Shown here one piece after another: positions 22,300 through 34,890 of a stretch of 64,000 bases of DNA. The translations under genes were made by a program, and so were the position numbers. Under the pieces are notes generated by a model, which was not told the DNA's origin, searched no databases, and worked only from the letters and a program-made list of their open reading frames with translations. This DNA comes from Isoetes taiwanensis (Eukaryota; Streptophyta; Lycopodiopsida; Isoetales; Isoetaceae). Numbering within the stretch: the stretch's first letter is position 1; each line of letters starts with the position of its first letter. The DNA is taken from contig JAJEKV010000286.1 of the NCBI GenBank assembly GCA_021234155.1, positions 1 to 64,000 of the forward strand, written 5' to 3'.

Positions 22300-22990
22300 T
22301 ATTTATCCAGTCCATTCTCTAAGAAATGTTCGAGTTTTCCATACCAATAAGTCTATGAAACTAGTTAGGAACAGTATTACCTGGCCTTTAGCTTTGTTGT
22401 GATGATTTGAAATAATGCCCAATGTGCACAATAAGGAGGTGATATATTTGACAAAATTTCTTCAGTGCACACAACATTTTAGATCTATAAGTAACTGATC
22501 TTACTCTAAATTTAAAAAGGATTTTGGTGGCACGGAATCTCCATGCTTGAATAGACTTGGCGCTCAACTGCTCCTGTTCCTTGGTTCGATTTGGGAAAAA
22601 TTGGGATAGGGATCTAATTTGCTGCTTCAAATTAGCACCCTCATTTTGGGCAATCGAGTTTGGCTAGGTGTCTCCTAACTAATGAATTAATTAGCTTAAT
22701 TAACTTAATTAGGTAATTAACCTTTAACTAAACCCTTATTAATTTAGCATACCTAAATTAATCGTTTATGGTTAATTCCATAGGTTACATACCCCCATGA
22801 TGGCATATCCTCAGCCCGTGATGTGTCCGTATACTTATACATACACCATATAAATATGTCGAACATCACAACATCTTTAGCTTCCTATTAAAAAAAAAAT
22901 TCCTTTTCAGAGTAAGAGTTGGTTTTATCATTAATTATAAAGATTCAGTTGAGAAGACTGTGTCATGATGAGAGAATTATAGTGAGAGAT
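22300..22990. other. AT-rich unassigned region
   Basis: Contains a TTAATT-rich stretch (22678-22765). No coding sequence or repeat family was recognised. Confidence 0.4.
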
Positions 22991-22999
22991 GACTATAGG

Positions 23000-23430
23000 A
23001 AATACATAGCATAGCATCACTATCTTCAAAATGCCATAGTATAAGCTTATGGATCATGGAAAAAGATGGAATTGAAGTAGGTATTGAAGGGCTCAGCAGT
23101 CCCAAAGATATAGGCATTAGCAGGGCAGTTGCCGAGGTAGAGTAAACGGAAATAATCATCATCCGCCAACAGAATAATAAGTGACCCATATAGATCTGCA
23201 ATTTGTCTATGACTGTAATACATCGATTTGTATCTAGAGAGCTGTCTTTCTGTTAGGCTGAAGTGATAGTTTCACAAGAACCACCATAAGCAGTGAACTC
23301 CGGATCAGCAGAAAGGTTATCCTACATGGCAACTTTATGGCAGATAAGATCCATTGGGTACTTTTCATGAAGGAAGGAGACTGAATTAGAGGACAGTGAT
23401 GCAAAGCTTGGGAGATTTGCAAAAGTGCGA
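23000..23430 (-). pseudogene. Unidentified coding-like sequence
   Basis: A single minus-strand path reads NLPSFASLSSNSVSFLHEKY, then DPEFTAYGGSCETITSA, then YGSLIILLADDDYFRLLYLG and NAYIFGTAEPFNTYFNSIFF. It has stops near 23325 and 23250 and a frame change near 23190. The composition looks like a soluble globular protein. Not recognised. Confidence 0.35.
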
Positions 23431-23459
23431 AGGAATGTGAAATTTTTAGGGTTTAAATG

Positions 23460-23625
23460 GTGATATCATTCACCACATAATTCATCATATGCACCACATG
23501 TCACGACATGATTCACCAGATGTACGACATGTCACCATATGATTCACCACATTAGTACACCTTGCAACAAACATATCAGGCGTCACATGGGATAACTAAC
23601 ACCTTCAAATTTACGAATTCATCTT
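23460..23625. repeat. Second copy of the CACCACATG element
   Basis: A short array of (ATT)CACCACATG/TCACGACATG words (23466-23545) is followed by GCAACAAACATATCAGGC and ACCTTCAAATTTACGAA. This is the same order as 7553-8390, showing a dispersed element with an array plus a unique flank. Confidence 0.75.
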
Positions 23626-24180
23626 GCATAGATTAAAAATTCTGGTCTCTTTTGTGTATTGCCTTCATTTTAGAGAATAGACGTTTGAATCCATATCTCA
23701 AGTTGGCTTCTTCTATGGAGATAGTTGGTGTCTGACTCAGTCAAATAAACACATATGTTGTTTAAATCGTCGTTATGTTTCGAAGACTGTTGCTAGAGAT
23801 ATTTTGTCTATCCAATTCTTATTTGTTTATGTAGTTCATTTTCTAAGAAATAAGTAGTTTGTTCTCCTTTCCTCTGAATTCATATATTGTATGAGTCTTA
23901 GAAAGCCATGCCCCTTGGATGTAAACCCGCAATTGTTAGAATTCTAAATGAATTCAGTTCAATTACATGCATGCCATCTATATAATATTTGTATGCAATA
24001 AATACAATATACATAATATTCATAGGCAAATATTAAATGGAATATTTATGTAAGAAGGCATCGTCAGTCATTGAAAATGACAGGGCATGATTAGATATGT
24101 AATAATTATAATAGGATATTAAAATCGTACTCTGCCCGATTCCTCTGTTCCTTTGTTTACTCTGCTTTCTCTTAACTGAA

Positions 24181-25091
24181 TTGCTCTCCCCTAATCAATC
24201 AAACTTTGTAAAGCCGCAAAGTTTGTTGATGCTATGTGTTTTCGGTCGAAGCGTCAAATTTGGCGAATTCTTTGGTAAGAAAGCGGTTGTATTTCTTTAT
24301 ATTATTACGTCTCCTTGTGATCAGCGACATTTTAAGCATCTTTGTAGAATTTGGAGGGAGTTCGTGATAGCACCGGATAAAGAAATCACTTCTTTGTTGG
24401 TTGAATCGAAAAAATTATTACGTCTTCACGGTATCGATTGGGCAAAAGAATCTTCTTCTTTGAAGGATGGGAGCTTTTTGCCACGAAAACAACATAAGCG
24501 ATGGCTTTGCTCTTACGTGTTTCACATCAAATACTTGGCACAAACTTGACAGCAAGAGCTCTTGATGGGACTTATTGTGTAAAACCTCTTGGTAATTGGG
24601 AACTTGGCGCTCCTAGCGACAATGGACCTGCTAATACAAATAAAAAAGCTGGGCGTGATATTAAGAAGGATTTTCCTGTGCATGTGGATGTGGATGCCGA
24701 GAATGACGTTTTTGTTACTGACGATGATTTATCTGATGAAGAAGAACCAGTATCAAAGAAAGCATTCCGTGTTCCTCTTCTGAAAGCTAACTTCAACAGA
24801 GGCCTGGTACTGCTGTATTATCTTTTGCTTTCAAGTATTATAAATGTTTTGAATTACTACTCCTTTCTTTTTGCTTAGATACTAGAACAAGAAGATAGGT
24901 GGCGAAATCCTCCCAAAGGATCCACTGTGGTAATTATCGGACCTGGTGATCAGAAAGCAGGGTTAGCAAGCAAAAAAAGCAAGCATTGTCTCAGCCATGG
25001 TTGGAATGCTTTCAAAAAAATTGTTTGGCTTACGACTTGGTGATATCTTAGAATTTAAATGGCATGGAGATGAACTTCAATATGTAGCATA
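24181..25091 (+). pseudogene. Two-B3-domain DNA-binding protein (REM/VRN1-like), frame-broken
   Basis: Plant B3 domains bind DNA as transcription factors in the nucleus. First B3 (about 24320-24560): RHFKHLCRIWREFVIAPDKE, IDWAKESSSLKDG, and in a shifted frame HENNISDGFALTCF. An acidic linker follows (VTDDDLSDEEEPVSKKAFRV, about 24712). The intron near 24806-24878 has acceptor TTGCTTAG. Second B3 (24885-25091): RWRNPPKGSTVVIIGP, HCLSHGWNAFKK, then after a one-base shift in an A-run RLGDILEFKWHGDELQYVA and stop. The architecture matches the inverted paralogue at 34123-34890. Similarity to REM/VRN1 is by domain order only. Confidence 0.7.
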
Positions 25092-25099
25092 ATAACAGG

Positions 25100-25773
25100 G
25101 GGTTACTTTTGTATTTTTGTACGCTTTTCACTAAGGTTTTGCTATGATTTTATGGTGTATTTTAATTGATGTACTAATGCGTACATCTAGAGCGCGCATA
25201 CACAAATAGTGTTTTTCATGTTTTCTTTCAATGGTGGGCACCCATGTTTTTTTTTTTTTTAACTCGTGGTATTATTAGTGATCTACATGGCATGCAAGGC
25301 TCGAAGGTCTTAATTTTAGGGTTAGAAATTTCTTTGTCAAACTCTGGATATGGCTTCAAGCAAAAATTTGAGCAAACATGGTAGAAAGTAGAAAATAAAG
25401 GGTATGGGCGGGGAAGGCACGAACTTGTTTGAATGGTGCAAGCGGAACAGGTCGATTAGTACTCTTTTTCGCTCGGCCGAAACTAGGAGGGAAGAATCCG
25501 CCCTTCCTGCCGGTATCCTTGCTCCTTCCCTTGGCCACAGTTATGGCTTCCCTTGCTCAAAGCGCCCCTGCCCCCTGCATCTCCGTGCTCTTCCTTGCCC
25601 CTTTCCTTTCAACCCATCTCTTCGTTCTCTCGCCTTTCGCGAGGCCTTTTTAGTGTAAGGTTTGATTATGGTTTGAAGAAATTTGAACCCATTTCGGGAT
25701 GGGCCCGCCTTTGGAGCCCTTCATTGATGCGAGAATGTGGCCTCGATGTGATTTTTTTTTGAAAGCGAAACAT
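25100..25773. other. GC-rich upstream region of the lipase gene
   Basis: 25400-25690 is much richer in C and G than its surroundings and open in several frames at once (60-84 codons). This is usual for GC-rich 5' regions and does not indicate several genes. A poly(T) run lies at 25249-25260. It probably represents the promoter or 5' leader of the lipase gene that starts at 25774. Confidence 0.4.
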
Positions 25774-27111
25774 CATGAGCGTCTTGGAGGTTTGCTCTTA
25801 AGCTCGCCTTAAACCTTTTATGTCCTTTGGCTGTGGGAGTCCCTTATGTTTCCACAATATATTGTTTAGTTTGCACCGGATGGGCATATAAACGCTTTGT
25901 TATTCGGTGATCGGGATAGCAATTCATGGGAATTGGCTGAAGCGGATGAATTGAACCCGATTCCTCACATGTGCGGGGCTTACTTTAGGCTTTGTGTATG
26001 AACAGGATCTAAGTCATGATAATTCAGAAATTGTGTTGGCTATGAGAGGCGTTAATCTCTGCAGAGATATGGATTATTTTGTCCTTTGGGACAACAAGTT
26101 ATGGAAACAAAGATTTAATGAGGGTTATGTGCACCATGGCTCTTGAGAGAGCTTTATTTGGTTGCTAAACAAAGAGGCGTAAACTTCTGAAGTTTACGGT
26201 GTTGAAACACCCTACATATACACTCATATTTGCAGGCCATTCTCTTGGCTCGGTGTTGCTTCAATGATGGAAATATTGGCTGTAAAATTCCCTTTTCTAG
26301 TAGGAGCTATTTCTAGAAAGGGGGTCATTGCTATGCCATTGCTCTGCTTTCGATGTATGTCTCTTAATTTGGCAATAGAATATCTGGGCGTGATCCATTC
26401 AGTAATTTTTGCGGGTAATGTTGCTTGTCATGTTACATTCCTACATTTCAATCGTTTGTTCACTAAATGTATAATTTCTTTTTGAAAGGATGATCTTCTT
26501 CCCGCGGACGATACGCCATTGGAGGATATATTCAACTCCATTTTCTGGTAATGAAAAAACTAGGGATGTTCTATCTTGATTTCCTTTGGTTACTCATTTA
26601 TAATGTTTCCACAGTCTTCCATGCCTCTAATGCGCAAGATGCACAAGAGATACATGCATTTCAGAAACAAAGCTGTACAAAGACCCTTGGCGATTATATG
26701 CACCTGGACGATTCTATCACATAGTCGAGAGGAAGTGGTGTCAGTAACTATCTAAGAACTTTTATCTCTTCCTTGAACTGGAGTTGTATGGAGTTGTATG
26801 GCATTGTAGAACTAATGTTGATGCTTGTTATTATGGAAAAAAGGAGTATCTATAATGTTGCCATAGCTGACTTGCAGGTTTTAATGTCTGGCCATGCATG
26901 CCATATCTTATTTCTTATTTAGCATTATGAGAGATGTTCTACTCTGAACATATAGTAAGCTAGATTGCTAGTTTCTATAGATGGAGTTTTCATAAATGGT
27001 AATTTGAATTCTTGCTGAAAATGCATTCTACTATCAATAAGAATTCTCATTCTCGTACAGTTGAAATTCTTCGTTGTAGTGCTTGTAAGAACACTGCCAT
27101 TTATTTTTACA

Positions 27112-27201
27112 TATGTGATTGCTATTATCGGAGCAATGCATACTATGCAACTTCTATATGTGATTGCTATTATCGGAGCAATGCATACTATGCAACTTCT
27201 G
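27112..27201. repeat. 45-bp tandem duplication
   Basis: TATGTGATTGCTATTATCGG and the following bases to CAACTTCTA occur twice in a row (27112 and 27157). It lies in the putative long intron of the lipase gene; the 45-base unit keeps frame, which explains the repetitive 115-codon frame spanning it. Confidence 0.9.
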
Positions 27202-27454
27202 CAAGTTTATGTGATGGTTTCCATCAAGGATTCTATTATTCAATTTGGCTACATGAAGACCAAAGCATAGCATCACATGTAAAAGCGCTTTTGAAGGTCA
27301 TGGAACCTTTTACATTAATTGCGTCCTCTACTTTTGGTATTATGCTAGATATTATTTAAATTAAGAGATTTGGCACTTATATACTTACATAAACAACCTC
27401 TAAAGTGTATGTTTCTTGGCAAAACAGGCCCATAAGGTAAACCTATGTTAGCTT

Positions 27455-27835
27455 TAGTTAGGGCCCGAAGGGCCCAAAATTTTTTTTAATATAACAATCC
27501 ATTTAACATTATTAACAACTACCATTAACATTATTAACGTAAACCATTGCATTTCACACATTTAAATTAAAATCCCCCTTAAACCCCCTTTGGTTTGGGT
27601 GCATATTCACACGGGGGGTTACGTAGGGCAGCGAGAGCCCCAAAAATATATTTACAATACATGTACAAAATTAACACCATTAAGTATATTCTCTCAAACC
27701 TTATAGTATTTTGCAAACCTTAATATACAGTATACAAAAATTTGTACATGCATACCCCACAAACGAGGATCGCTATGTACGGTCAAGATCTTGGAATAAA
27801 GGGCAAATATGCCCATCTTGGAATATGAAAGTTCT
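27455..27835. mobile_element. MITE-like element, copy 1 (right end missing)
   Basis: It begins AGGGCCCAAAATTTTTTTTAA (27468 on), continues through CATTAACATTATTAAC repeats and the block AAAATCCCCCTTAAACCCCC to GGGGGGTTAC (27568-27624), and ends near GGGCAAATATGCCCATC (27828). Copy 2 at 37871-38294 matches the inner part. The right terminal inverted repeat seen in copy 2 is absent here. Non-coding; presumably mobilised in trans. Confidence 0.75.
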
Positions 27836-28529
27836 GGAAGGTGCAGCTTTACATAGGCTAAAGCCTCGAAGTTAATTAGTGTTCCGAGGGCTTTTTATGT
27901 TTAGAGAGAAACAACATTTTGTTTTGCTGAATGTTTTCCTTATGTGATCGATTCTTAGTTCTCTGATTGTTTTATGTTCTCCAATGGATGATCAGACTGC
28001 CGATAAATATATATTGAATGCCCTTTCCATGATTTCTAATATTGTAGTTGGATTGAATATAAGAACCTAAAAATATTAGATGGACTATACCAAGCAGCAT
28101 TGAATGTCAACTTGTTTGTCATATGCTTATTCATAAATCGACGCTGGTCATAATTCATTCAATAATTGATAAAATGAAGCTTCCATTTATGATTGAAGGG
28201 CTTTAAGCCACAAAAGTTTATAGTTTATCTCTTGGCCAATTAAATGTTACCGTGTTTAGGCTAATTATTGTTTTTCTATCTACAGGTAATCAGAGTTCTT
28301 TCTACTTACTCTATTTTCGATTTCGATCATGCATTTATCGAGCGTGATAAGAAGGAGCATTCTGAAGTTTGCCTCCAATGGAAAAGGAAGTTCTTTGAGG
28401 AAGTACTAGCTAGGCCAAATAATCTGACTTACTTGCAAACTAAAGCCATCTTTAAGATATTCGGTGGTTTTATTTTCCAAGATATTATTGTGCTAAATGC
28501 AGGAGGCTGGCCACAAATGTGGGCATGAA

Positions 28530-31500
28530 CATGGTAGTTTTACCTTTAAAAGAATACATGGTTAATATTCTAAGTTCAATTTCCCTACCTTAAAAGTGTG
28601 AGAGGGTATCACTTTTATAAACATGTTTTATGGTAAAAGTTAAATAATATCTATGTATGTTTTTGAAAAATTTTGCTCTATAGTTGTTCTTTGCTTCGAT
28701 CAATAAGATAATTTGACTTCAATGTGTTGAATTTCTTTTGCTTTATTCTCATCCTATATTTCAATGGTAAATTTTGCAAGTTCAATTCCAAATACAATGG
28801 TCAATATCATATACCAAGTAATGTTAAGGTTTGCAGTTTATGAAGTTAGCATTTCAATTGTTGTTACATGACTTCTAATTTGCACTCACTAAAGATAATC
28901 TATGACAGATCTTCCATATCTTTTAAGGAATATTGTGTTTGCATAAAATATGCGTTCGATGAACGAGTATAATTGAGTTCCAAATAGCAAGTTCAATGCA
29001 AATATATGAACATACATGAAAATATCTGAAGAATAAATAGCTCTCCAAACAATGGTAGTCAGGAATACTATGGACATGACACAAGTGTTGCTCGTGTCGC
29101 TCGTGTTACTCCATTTGCGAAGTGACGCTGTCGCACCATTTGTCTTTAAATGGCGCAGCTTCGCCGCGGCATTTACCTATAGACGGCCCATTTTCCTTTG
29201 CCTGGTGACTGACGCAGCTGGCCGATGTTGCTTCAAATGGCACAGCTGCTCCACAATACAATAAGATTTATTCAAATTGAACCAAAATAAATGGGGGAGA
29301 AGTGCATATAGTCATAAAGGGATAGGAAGCTGAATACAACAAGCTGTGGAGGCAACTGTTTTGTTCCAATACTTACTTCCGCCCTGGAAACCTTTGGAAG
29401 ATGACGACCAAATGTTTCGAAAGCAAGTCTTCAATTATGGGGTATCAAGTGAGTTAGCTTGGCATAAACTTCCAAAGCCACATTCGCCAAGTACTAAACG
29501 TTTATGTTACAACGAGGACTTATACACTAATTAACAACTTCAATGTCTGACAAAAACAACATGTTAAACGGTCAACTTCAATGTTAACATGTTAAATTGT
29601 TGCAGAACATGATTACTCCTGACGACAATAACACATCGATCAACATACATAACAATAGATTGGTTGGCATTCATGATTTGAAAATAACACCAAATGGAAA
29701 TGCTAAATAGGTATCCACATATAGTGGAGGAAATAGTGAGGGCTCTAGAAAAGAGAACTGTGGATTTGAAGGAAGAGGAAGCAAATGTACAACATGATCA
29801 GGTGACTCAAGATGGTTCAAATTTGGAGGAAGTGGACAATTTGCACGTGAATATGCAATTACTGGGAATTCGACTGCCTCGAGTGCTTCAGGTTGTTTTA
29901 TATGTTGAGAAAGTAGACACTTCGCATGAGAATGTCCAAGTGGTACAGGAATAGGTTATGATGGACAAAAGGATCATCGACTGAGTAACAAAGGTCATGG
30001 ACAAGAAAGAGAGGCAAGACGAGGAAGAAAAAATTCAAATAACATAATTAATTTCTTAATTATTAAATTCTTCAAGACTTCTTTGTAGTTAGTTCTTGAA
30101 TTCGACTTGAACTTCGTTTTCCTTTTAAATAGCATCCTTTCAAATAATAGATCACACACGAATTTGAAGAGCTAAGATGGTATAAGGTGAATTAAAACCC
30201 GAGATCTTGTGTTGTATACTTTCACATTCCATAATGCCTTAGGATTGCTTTAAAAGATTTAGAAGACACGTTTGAGATTGTCTATCCACAATGCAAAAGC
30301 AGAATATTTCTTGAGGGCACAAACTACATAGACGGATTTATGTCTCCGTTTTACCTCTTAGATGTCCCAAATGGATGTAATTAAGATGTGCTTGAATTTC
30401 TCATCTATTAAACCTACATTTCACATCGGAGGCCTAAGAACAAACCTAGTTATTAGAGTCAGAGGATATTTCATTTAGAGCCAAGATGCAATAAAACTAA
30501 TTATGAAAAGGTTTCATCAGAGTCCTTATATAACATCTAAGGAACTTTTCGCGTCTACGTTGACAGAATCGTAAGGGAATATTAGGGAATTTACATTAGA
30601 GAATTCCGCATCTTCAGAGACATGTCTATTTGACCGAGTCGACTACAGAGAACGCATCACAAGGCAAGAAGCTCCTCGACATGGATTTTTCGGTCCATTA
30701 GGTTCATATGAAAAATGTAGGATGTCGTTTTTAATGTTTTACTCGTCTTGTGACTCTCGGGAAGAGAAGCTATATGACGACCTTTGATTATCACAAGATA
30801 TCCATTGTTGCCTTTTGGTGTCAAAACAGTGCGTTCTATCACTCTCGGAGTAAAATTCTGGGAATTTAAAAAAACAGTGAAGATATATAGGCCAAATTAT
30901 TAAAACAAAATAAATTTTGAGAGGAACCATAGTAGAAAAACATTGTCTCGTAAGTTCGTGCGAGTATTTCATGTGTTTCTTCATGCTTTCTAATAGTGAT
31001 ATATGCTCGTGATTCAATTATGAAACTATCATAATAATGTAGTGGTAAATTAAATAATGACCCATAGGCATATGTAAATGCGAGGATATGCCCATAGTAG
31101 CAATCTTGCTATCATTTCTTTGTATGCCAATCCAATTAGGTTGAAATAGTCAATCATCGTGTGCAACTACCCGTGGTTCCTTCCCATTCAATCCATAATC
31201 TTCCCCACATCTATGGTCATAATCTTTTAGGGTAAGGTTTTCAAGACAAACATGATTACGTCTCTGTTTATCATGATAACTTTCTAAGATAAGGTTTGCA
31301 AAACAACAATGCTGAGGTCTATAAAATAATTTCACTACTTAGACATAAGAAGCATTATCGTTCCCCCTAGTCATTTCTTTCAATCTTATCTTGCTTTTCC
31401 TTCTATGTTTCTTTATGATTTAATATTTGAACTCAAATATGTTAATGGAATAAGGATAAATAACTTTGTAAGGTGCATATAAGTGTCTATTGAATGCAAC

Positions 31501-31930
31501 CTTGCCCAATTAATCTTACAATGACATATGGGAAGATTCTTAAGTAGGATATCCTAGGACGTTGCGTGGAATGAACTAGAGAACGGGACGGGAGGGGGGC
31601 AAAATAGCCCCGTAACTTCTGCAAAGGGGTTGCTCTCCTATCGTGTATGATGGGAGAGCAGCATCTACAAGGGGGTAGCCACTGTTTATTAAAAACACAA
31701 GACTTTGCTAAGTGAGATGAGCATAAGAAAATATCATTGATGTTGCACCTTGGCATATAGAGTCCATATGCATGCAACATTAAGCTTCTAATGTTACAAC
31801 CAATAATGGCAATATTTTGCTTCTTCAAACACTTTATTACCATTGACAAATTGTACAATCGCTAATATTTTGAGACTAATATAAAACTGAATATGCCTTT
31901 AGATGTCGACATATACAATTAAATTCATAA
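28530..31930. other. Unassigned region
   Basis: No recognisable gene. A plus-strand frame at 29694-29954 (86 codons, acidic, Glu/Val-rich) and minus-strand frames at 30657-31017 and 31487-31858 are open but without domain signatures. 29095-29245 is GC-rich with repeated AAATGGC(A/G)CAGCT words. A hairpin CTCTCC...GGGAGAG lies at about 31631-31657. Confidence 0.3.
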
Positions 31931-31936
31931 ATTAAA

Positions 31937-32850
31937 TTGCGTGCTCAAATTAAAAGGAAGATCGGATACAATTACGGTATCCATTCCCGCTTCAAATCAT
32001 CGCTTAAATTTCATTCTAAAGTAGCTTTTCGCATTTATGATAGACAGCTTATAGAATTTCCTGATGCTATAAATACCAATGGGATGCATCATTACATGCA
32101 TGCACGTCTGATCTGTGTTCGACTTCTTTCTTTACTGTTCTTGCTCAATTGCTCCAAGGTTATTTGCAAAGAAAATTCTCAAATTAAACAATAGAAAGTG
32201 AACTCGTTTATGGATTAGAGAATTAGGAAAGATGCACTTTTAACATCCGCAAGCTAATCGATGCTTTTTGCAGGTAACTTTGAATAGTGTCGGATCAGGG
32301 ATGGGCATTCCACTCTCAGCTGATGTAGTGGCGAGAACAAGTAATACTAACAAGTTCTTATGCATTGCATGACGAGATCGCCCCGATGAAGAAGTAAAAC
32401 ACATAAAATGTGGATGGATTGAAGGAAAGGCGGGGAGTAATTTTTTTCGTGCACTAGGAATTGAACGATATTTCCCGATTTTTTGTTCAGTTTGCTAGAA
32501 GACATGTATATCTGAACCAGCCCGGGAGTACAATTCACTCAATGCTTCAACCGATATCTTCCCTATGGATCCTTTGGCCCAATTTGCATTGTTCAACCCA
32601 ATTGCGGGGGTGGACACATGGAAGAATTAAAGTACTATTGTTCAAGCCACGAAATCAAATTGAAGTAAGCATCAGAATCTCATTATGTCGCCTACAAATT
32701 GTATGTAAACTGATATTGGATGATTGTGCAGTACCTAGCACAAGGAAGGACGCCAGCACAAGCAACAGCTGTACCATCAACATCAAATTTTGTATCGCAA
32801 CGAAATAATGAATCTGAGGTAGTAGCTGCAGCCAATGGATCATCTTAAAT
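31937..32850 (+). other. Coding-like fragments, unidentified
   Basis: 31960-32190 reads KVAFRIYDRQLIEFPDAI. After a good acceptor (TTTTTGCAG, 32272) the plus strand reads VGSGMGIPLSADVVARTSNT, then in the next frame CGWIEGKAGSNFFRALGIER, and at 32733 QYLAQGRTPAQATAVPSTSN to a TAA at 32848. These look like exons of one eroded gene. I do not recognise the protein. Confidence 0.3.
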
Positions 32851-32869
32851 GATGGTTCTGTCAATGAAA

Positions 32870-34120
32870 GCTAAACCATTGTTATGAGACCACAGGGAAT
32901 TCTAAGTGTACTTATGATAAGTTATAGTATTTAAAGGTTATATAGGATCGTCTCTAGCTAGTTTCTTAACAACAGACATGTGCTCCTCTTTTGTGGGAAA
33001 TGTTCATCTTTTGTATTTTGAAAAAATATTATAAATAGATTGATCTTTTTTGCAGTCAACAATGACTGTTTAAGCATAGAAGAAAGCAACAGGCAACCAT
33101 TTCTTAACACTCCTGCAACAATATTATAGGCATCCTTCTTTCACGGATGCACTATTCACTACTTGAGTCTCATCAAGAACTATATACTGCCATATTCTTA
33201 CCTTCAACAAAAAAGAGTATTCCAAAATTATAGCTGTACACTTTAACATCTACAAGAGGCGAGCAGCATGCAAATGTCAGCGACAAGAACACCATTGCAC
33301 TTGTGGACTACACAAAGGTAGATGAACAATGAATTGTTCCTTAACTACTTCATAAAAAAAAAAGCAGCACCAAAGAAAGTAACATACAATACATATGGCA
33401 TCTGGAAAATAGATACCATTCTACCAGTCACATGCTGCTAAAAACCAATGTTAAAATCCAGGAACACATCATTCCTAAGAATGAATCAGAAGGGGGTGAT
33501 ATGATTTCTCACATTCAAACAAAAGAAAAGAGGATCTGCAGATGGCACTTCTCACAAGAAAATAGAATAAAAGCGATGGGGTAAAAGTGTTTCTGACAAT
33601 GATGTAACAGAGATAGGAACTCATGATAGAAATGACCCAAGCAACCACAATATGCCTGTAGAGTTTGTCTTGCTTTAGATGAAATACAATATGCTTGTGA
33701 AGGTTGTGTTCCTTTCTTCTTCTTCTATATTTGAATACCTATATAACAAACTGCACTTTGGCAAAAACCAAATTGGGAAGACTGTTGAAGCACACCATGC
33801 AAAGTTCATGGAAGACAAACTCCACAGACTACTTTCTGTTTCCTACACAGTAGTAAAATTCGACCTTAGATTGCTTATGCTATCTTATGTGCTGTAAATT
33901 TTGACCACCAACAGTTGAATAATTTTATTGATTTCCAAAATAAATTGCATCAAAAATTATGCAGGTATACAGAAAATTAGACTCTTCTTCAAAAAGATAA
34001 GTAGTAAAATATATTACTTCCTGTGATTACAAAGTATGAACAGTTAGTATATGGTCATGCTAATAGTTGTAAGTGGAAAATTCACAGAGACAACAAAATA
34101 TCTGTTATACAAAATTACAT
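32870..34120. other. Unassigned region
   Basis: AT-rich, frames under 75 codons, no domain or repeat recognised. Confidence 0.3.
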
Positions 34121-34122
34121 AT

Positions 34123-34890
34123 TCAGAACTTCTTCTGGTCATGCTGTGCTCCACCACGATAGATGTTCATTGTCCATTCAAGCTCGCCTACGACTTGGAA
34201 TTCCAATATATCACCAACTTTAAGAGAATAGTGGCTGACTAGCAGGTCCCAATTATGACTCAAACAATATCGACTGGTTTTTGCTTTCAAATTAGTGTCA
34301 ATACCATCTGGTCCATGAACAAGGATTGCAGAACCCCTTGGAGGCATTCGCCAACGATCTTCCTCCTTCAATCTCTGACACAGAAAATAGAGAGCTAAGA
34401 ATTTCCGGAAGGAAAACTAATCAAAGGGGAAATTTTTACTCACCAATCGATGAATAAATACGCGTTTGAGCGGTGGAACTTTAAAAGGTTTCTTAATGTC
34501 CGGTTCATCATCGATACATTAACGAGTCTTACGGTTCTTTTTGCTACATGTCTTTGTCGAAGCATTAACAACTTCCCAGTGCTTTTTCCATCCTCTACGC
34601 CAAATTCCAAGGGCTTTGGTCGATTAACGCCATCGCACTTCTTTGCAAATATCCTGTTGCTATCCTCCGATATCACACAAAAATAACATCACCATCTCTA
34701 AAAAGATTATCGGTCAAAGAAAGCTTCCCATCCTTGGCCAAAAACAATTTTGGCCCCTGCAGATGATGCCACAAAAACTTGATGTTCTTTCCCATTTGGT
34801 CCTACAACTATCACATAACAATGCGAGCAAAGCCAAAAGGAACATGATGGAGCTCCTCGGAAATAAGAAAAATGAGAAGTGCATAGCGTA
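34123..34890 (-). pseudogene. Two-B3-domain protein, inverted paralogue of 24.2-25.1 kb
   Basis: On the minus strand from 34850: HHVPFGFARIVM, then GPNGKEHQVFVASSAGAKIV, FGQGWEAFFD and, after stops and a shift, FRDGDVIFV: a B3 domain close to the consensus. Next come VISEDSNRIFAKKCDG and a basic/acidic linker whose end DDEPDIKKPFKVPPLK aligns with DEEEPVSKKAFRVPLLK of the plus-strand copy. An intron (acceptor TCTGTGTCAG) precedes the second B3: DRWRMPPRGSAILVHGP, RYCLSHNWDLLVSHYSLKVG, DILEFQVVGE, open to a stop at 34123. The second B3 is intact; the first is broken. Confidence 0.75.

Larger units (their letters stand above)
25774..28528 (+). pseudogene. Class-3 lipase (calmodulin-binding HSP/DAG-lipase-like), frame-broken
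   Basis: Alpha/beta hydrolase of the plant lipase class 3 family with the Arabidopsis At5g37710-like N-terminal region; expected to hydrolyse acylglycerols. Start ATG at 25774 (MSVL, the usual family start). Then TIYCLVCTGWAYKR, NSWELAEADELNPIPHMC, DNKLWKQRFNEGYVHHGS and LKHPTYTLIFAGHSLG, the last with the nucleophile elbow GHSLG (about 26233). Next come SRKGVIAMPLLCFRCMSLNL and TPLEDIFNSIF. An intron (26548-26614) joins in frame to give FCLPCL as in the family, then LYKDPWRLYAPGRFYHIVER. A possible last exon is 28285-28528 (FDFDHAFIERD), less certain. There are several shifts, one a GG versus GGG at GHSLG, and stops near 26146 and 26630. Confidence 0.75.

Noticed and set aside
25404-25762. 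Several overlapping 60-84 codon frames in a GC-rich stretch
   Set aside because: Open in multiple frames on both strands because stops are rare in GC-rich DNA; treated as upstream region of the lipase.
31487-31858. 123-codon minus-strand frame, checked as a copia-type element fragment
   Set aside because: No reverse transcriptase, RNase H or integrase motif could be placed in either strand.
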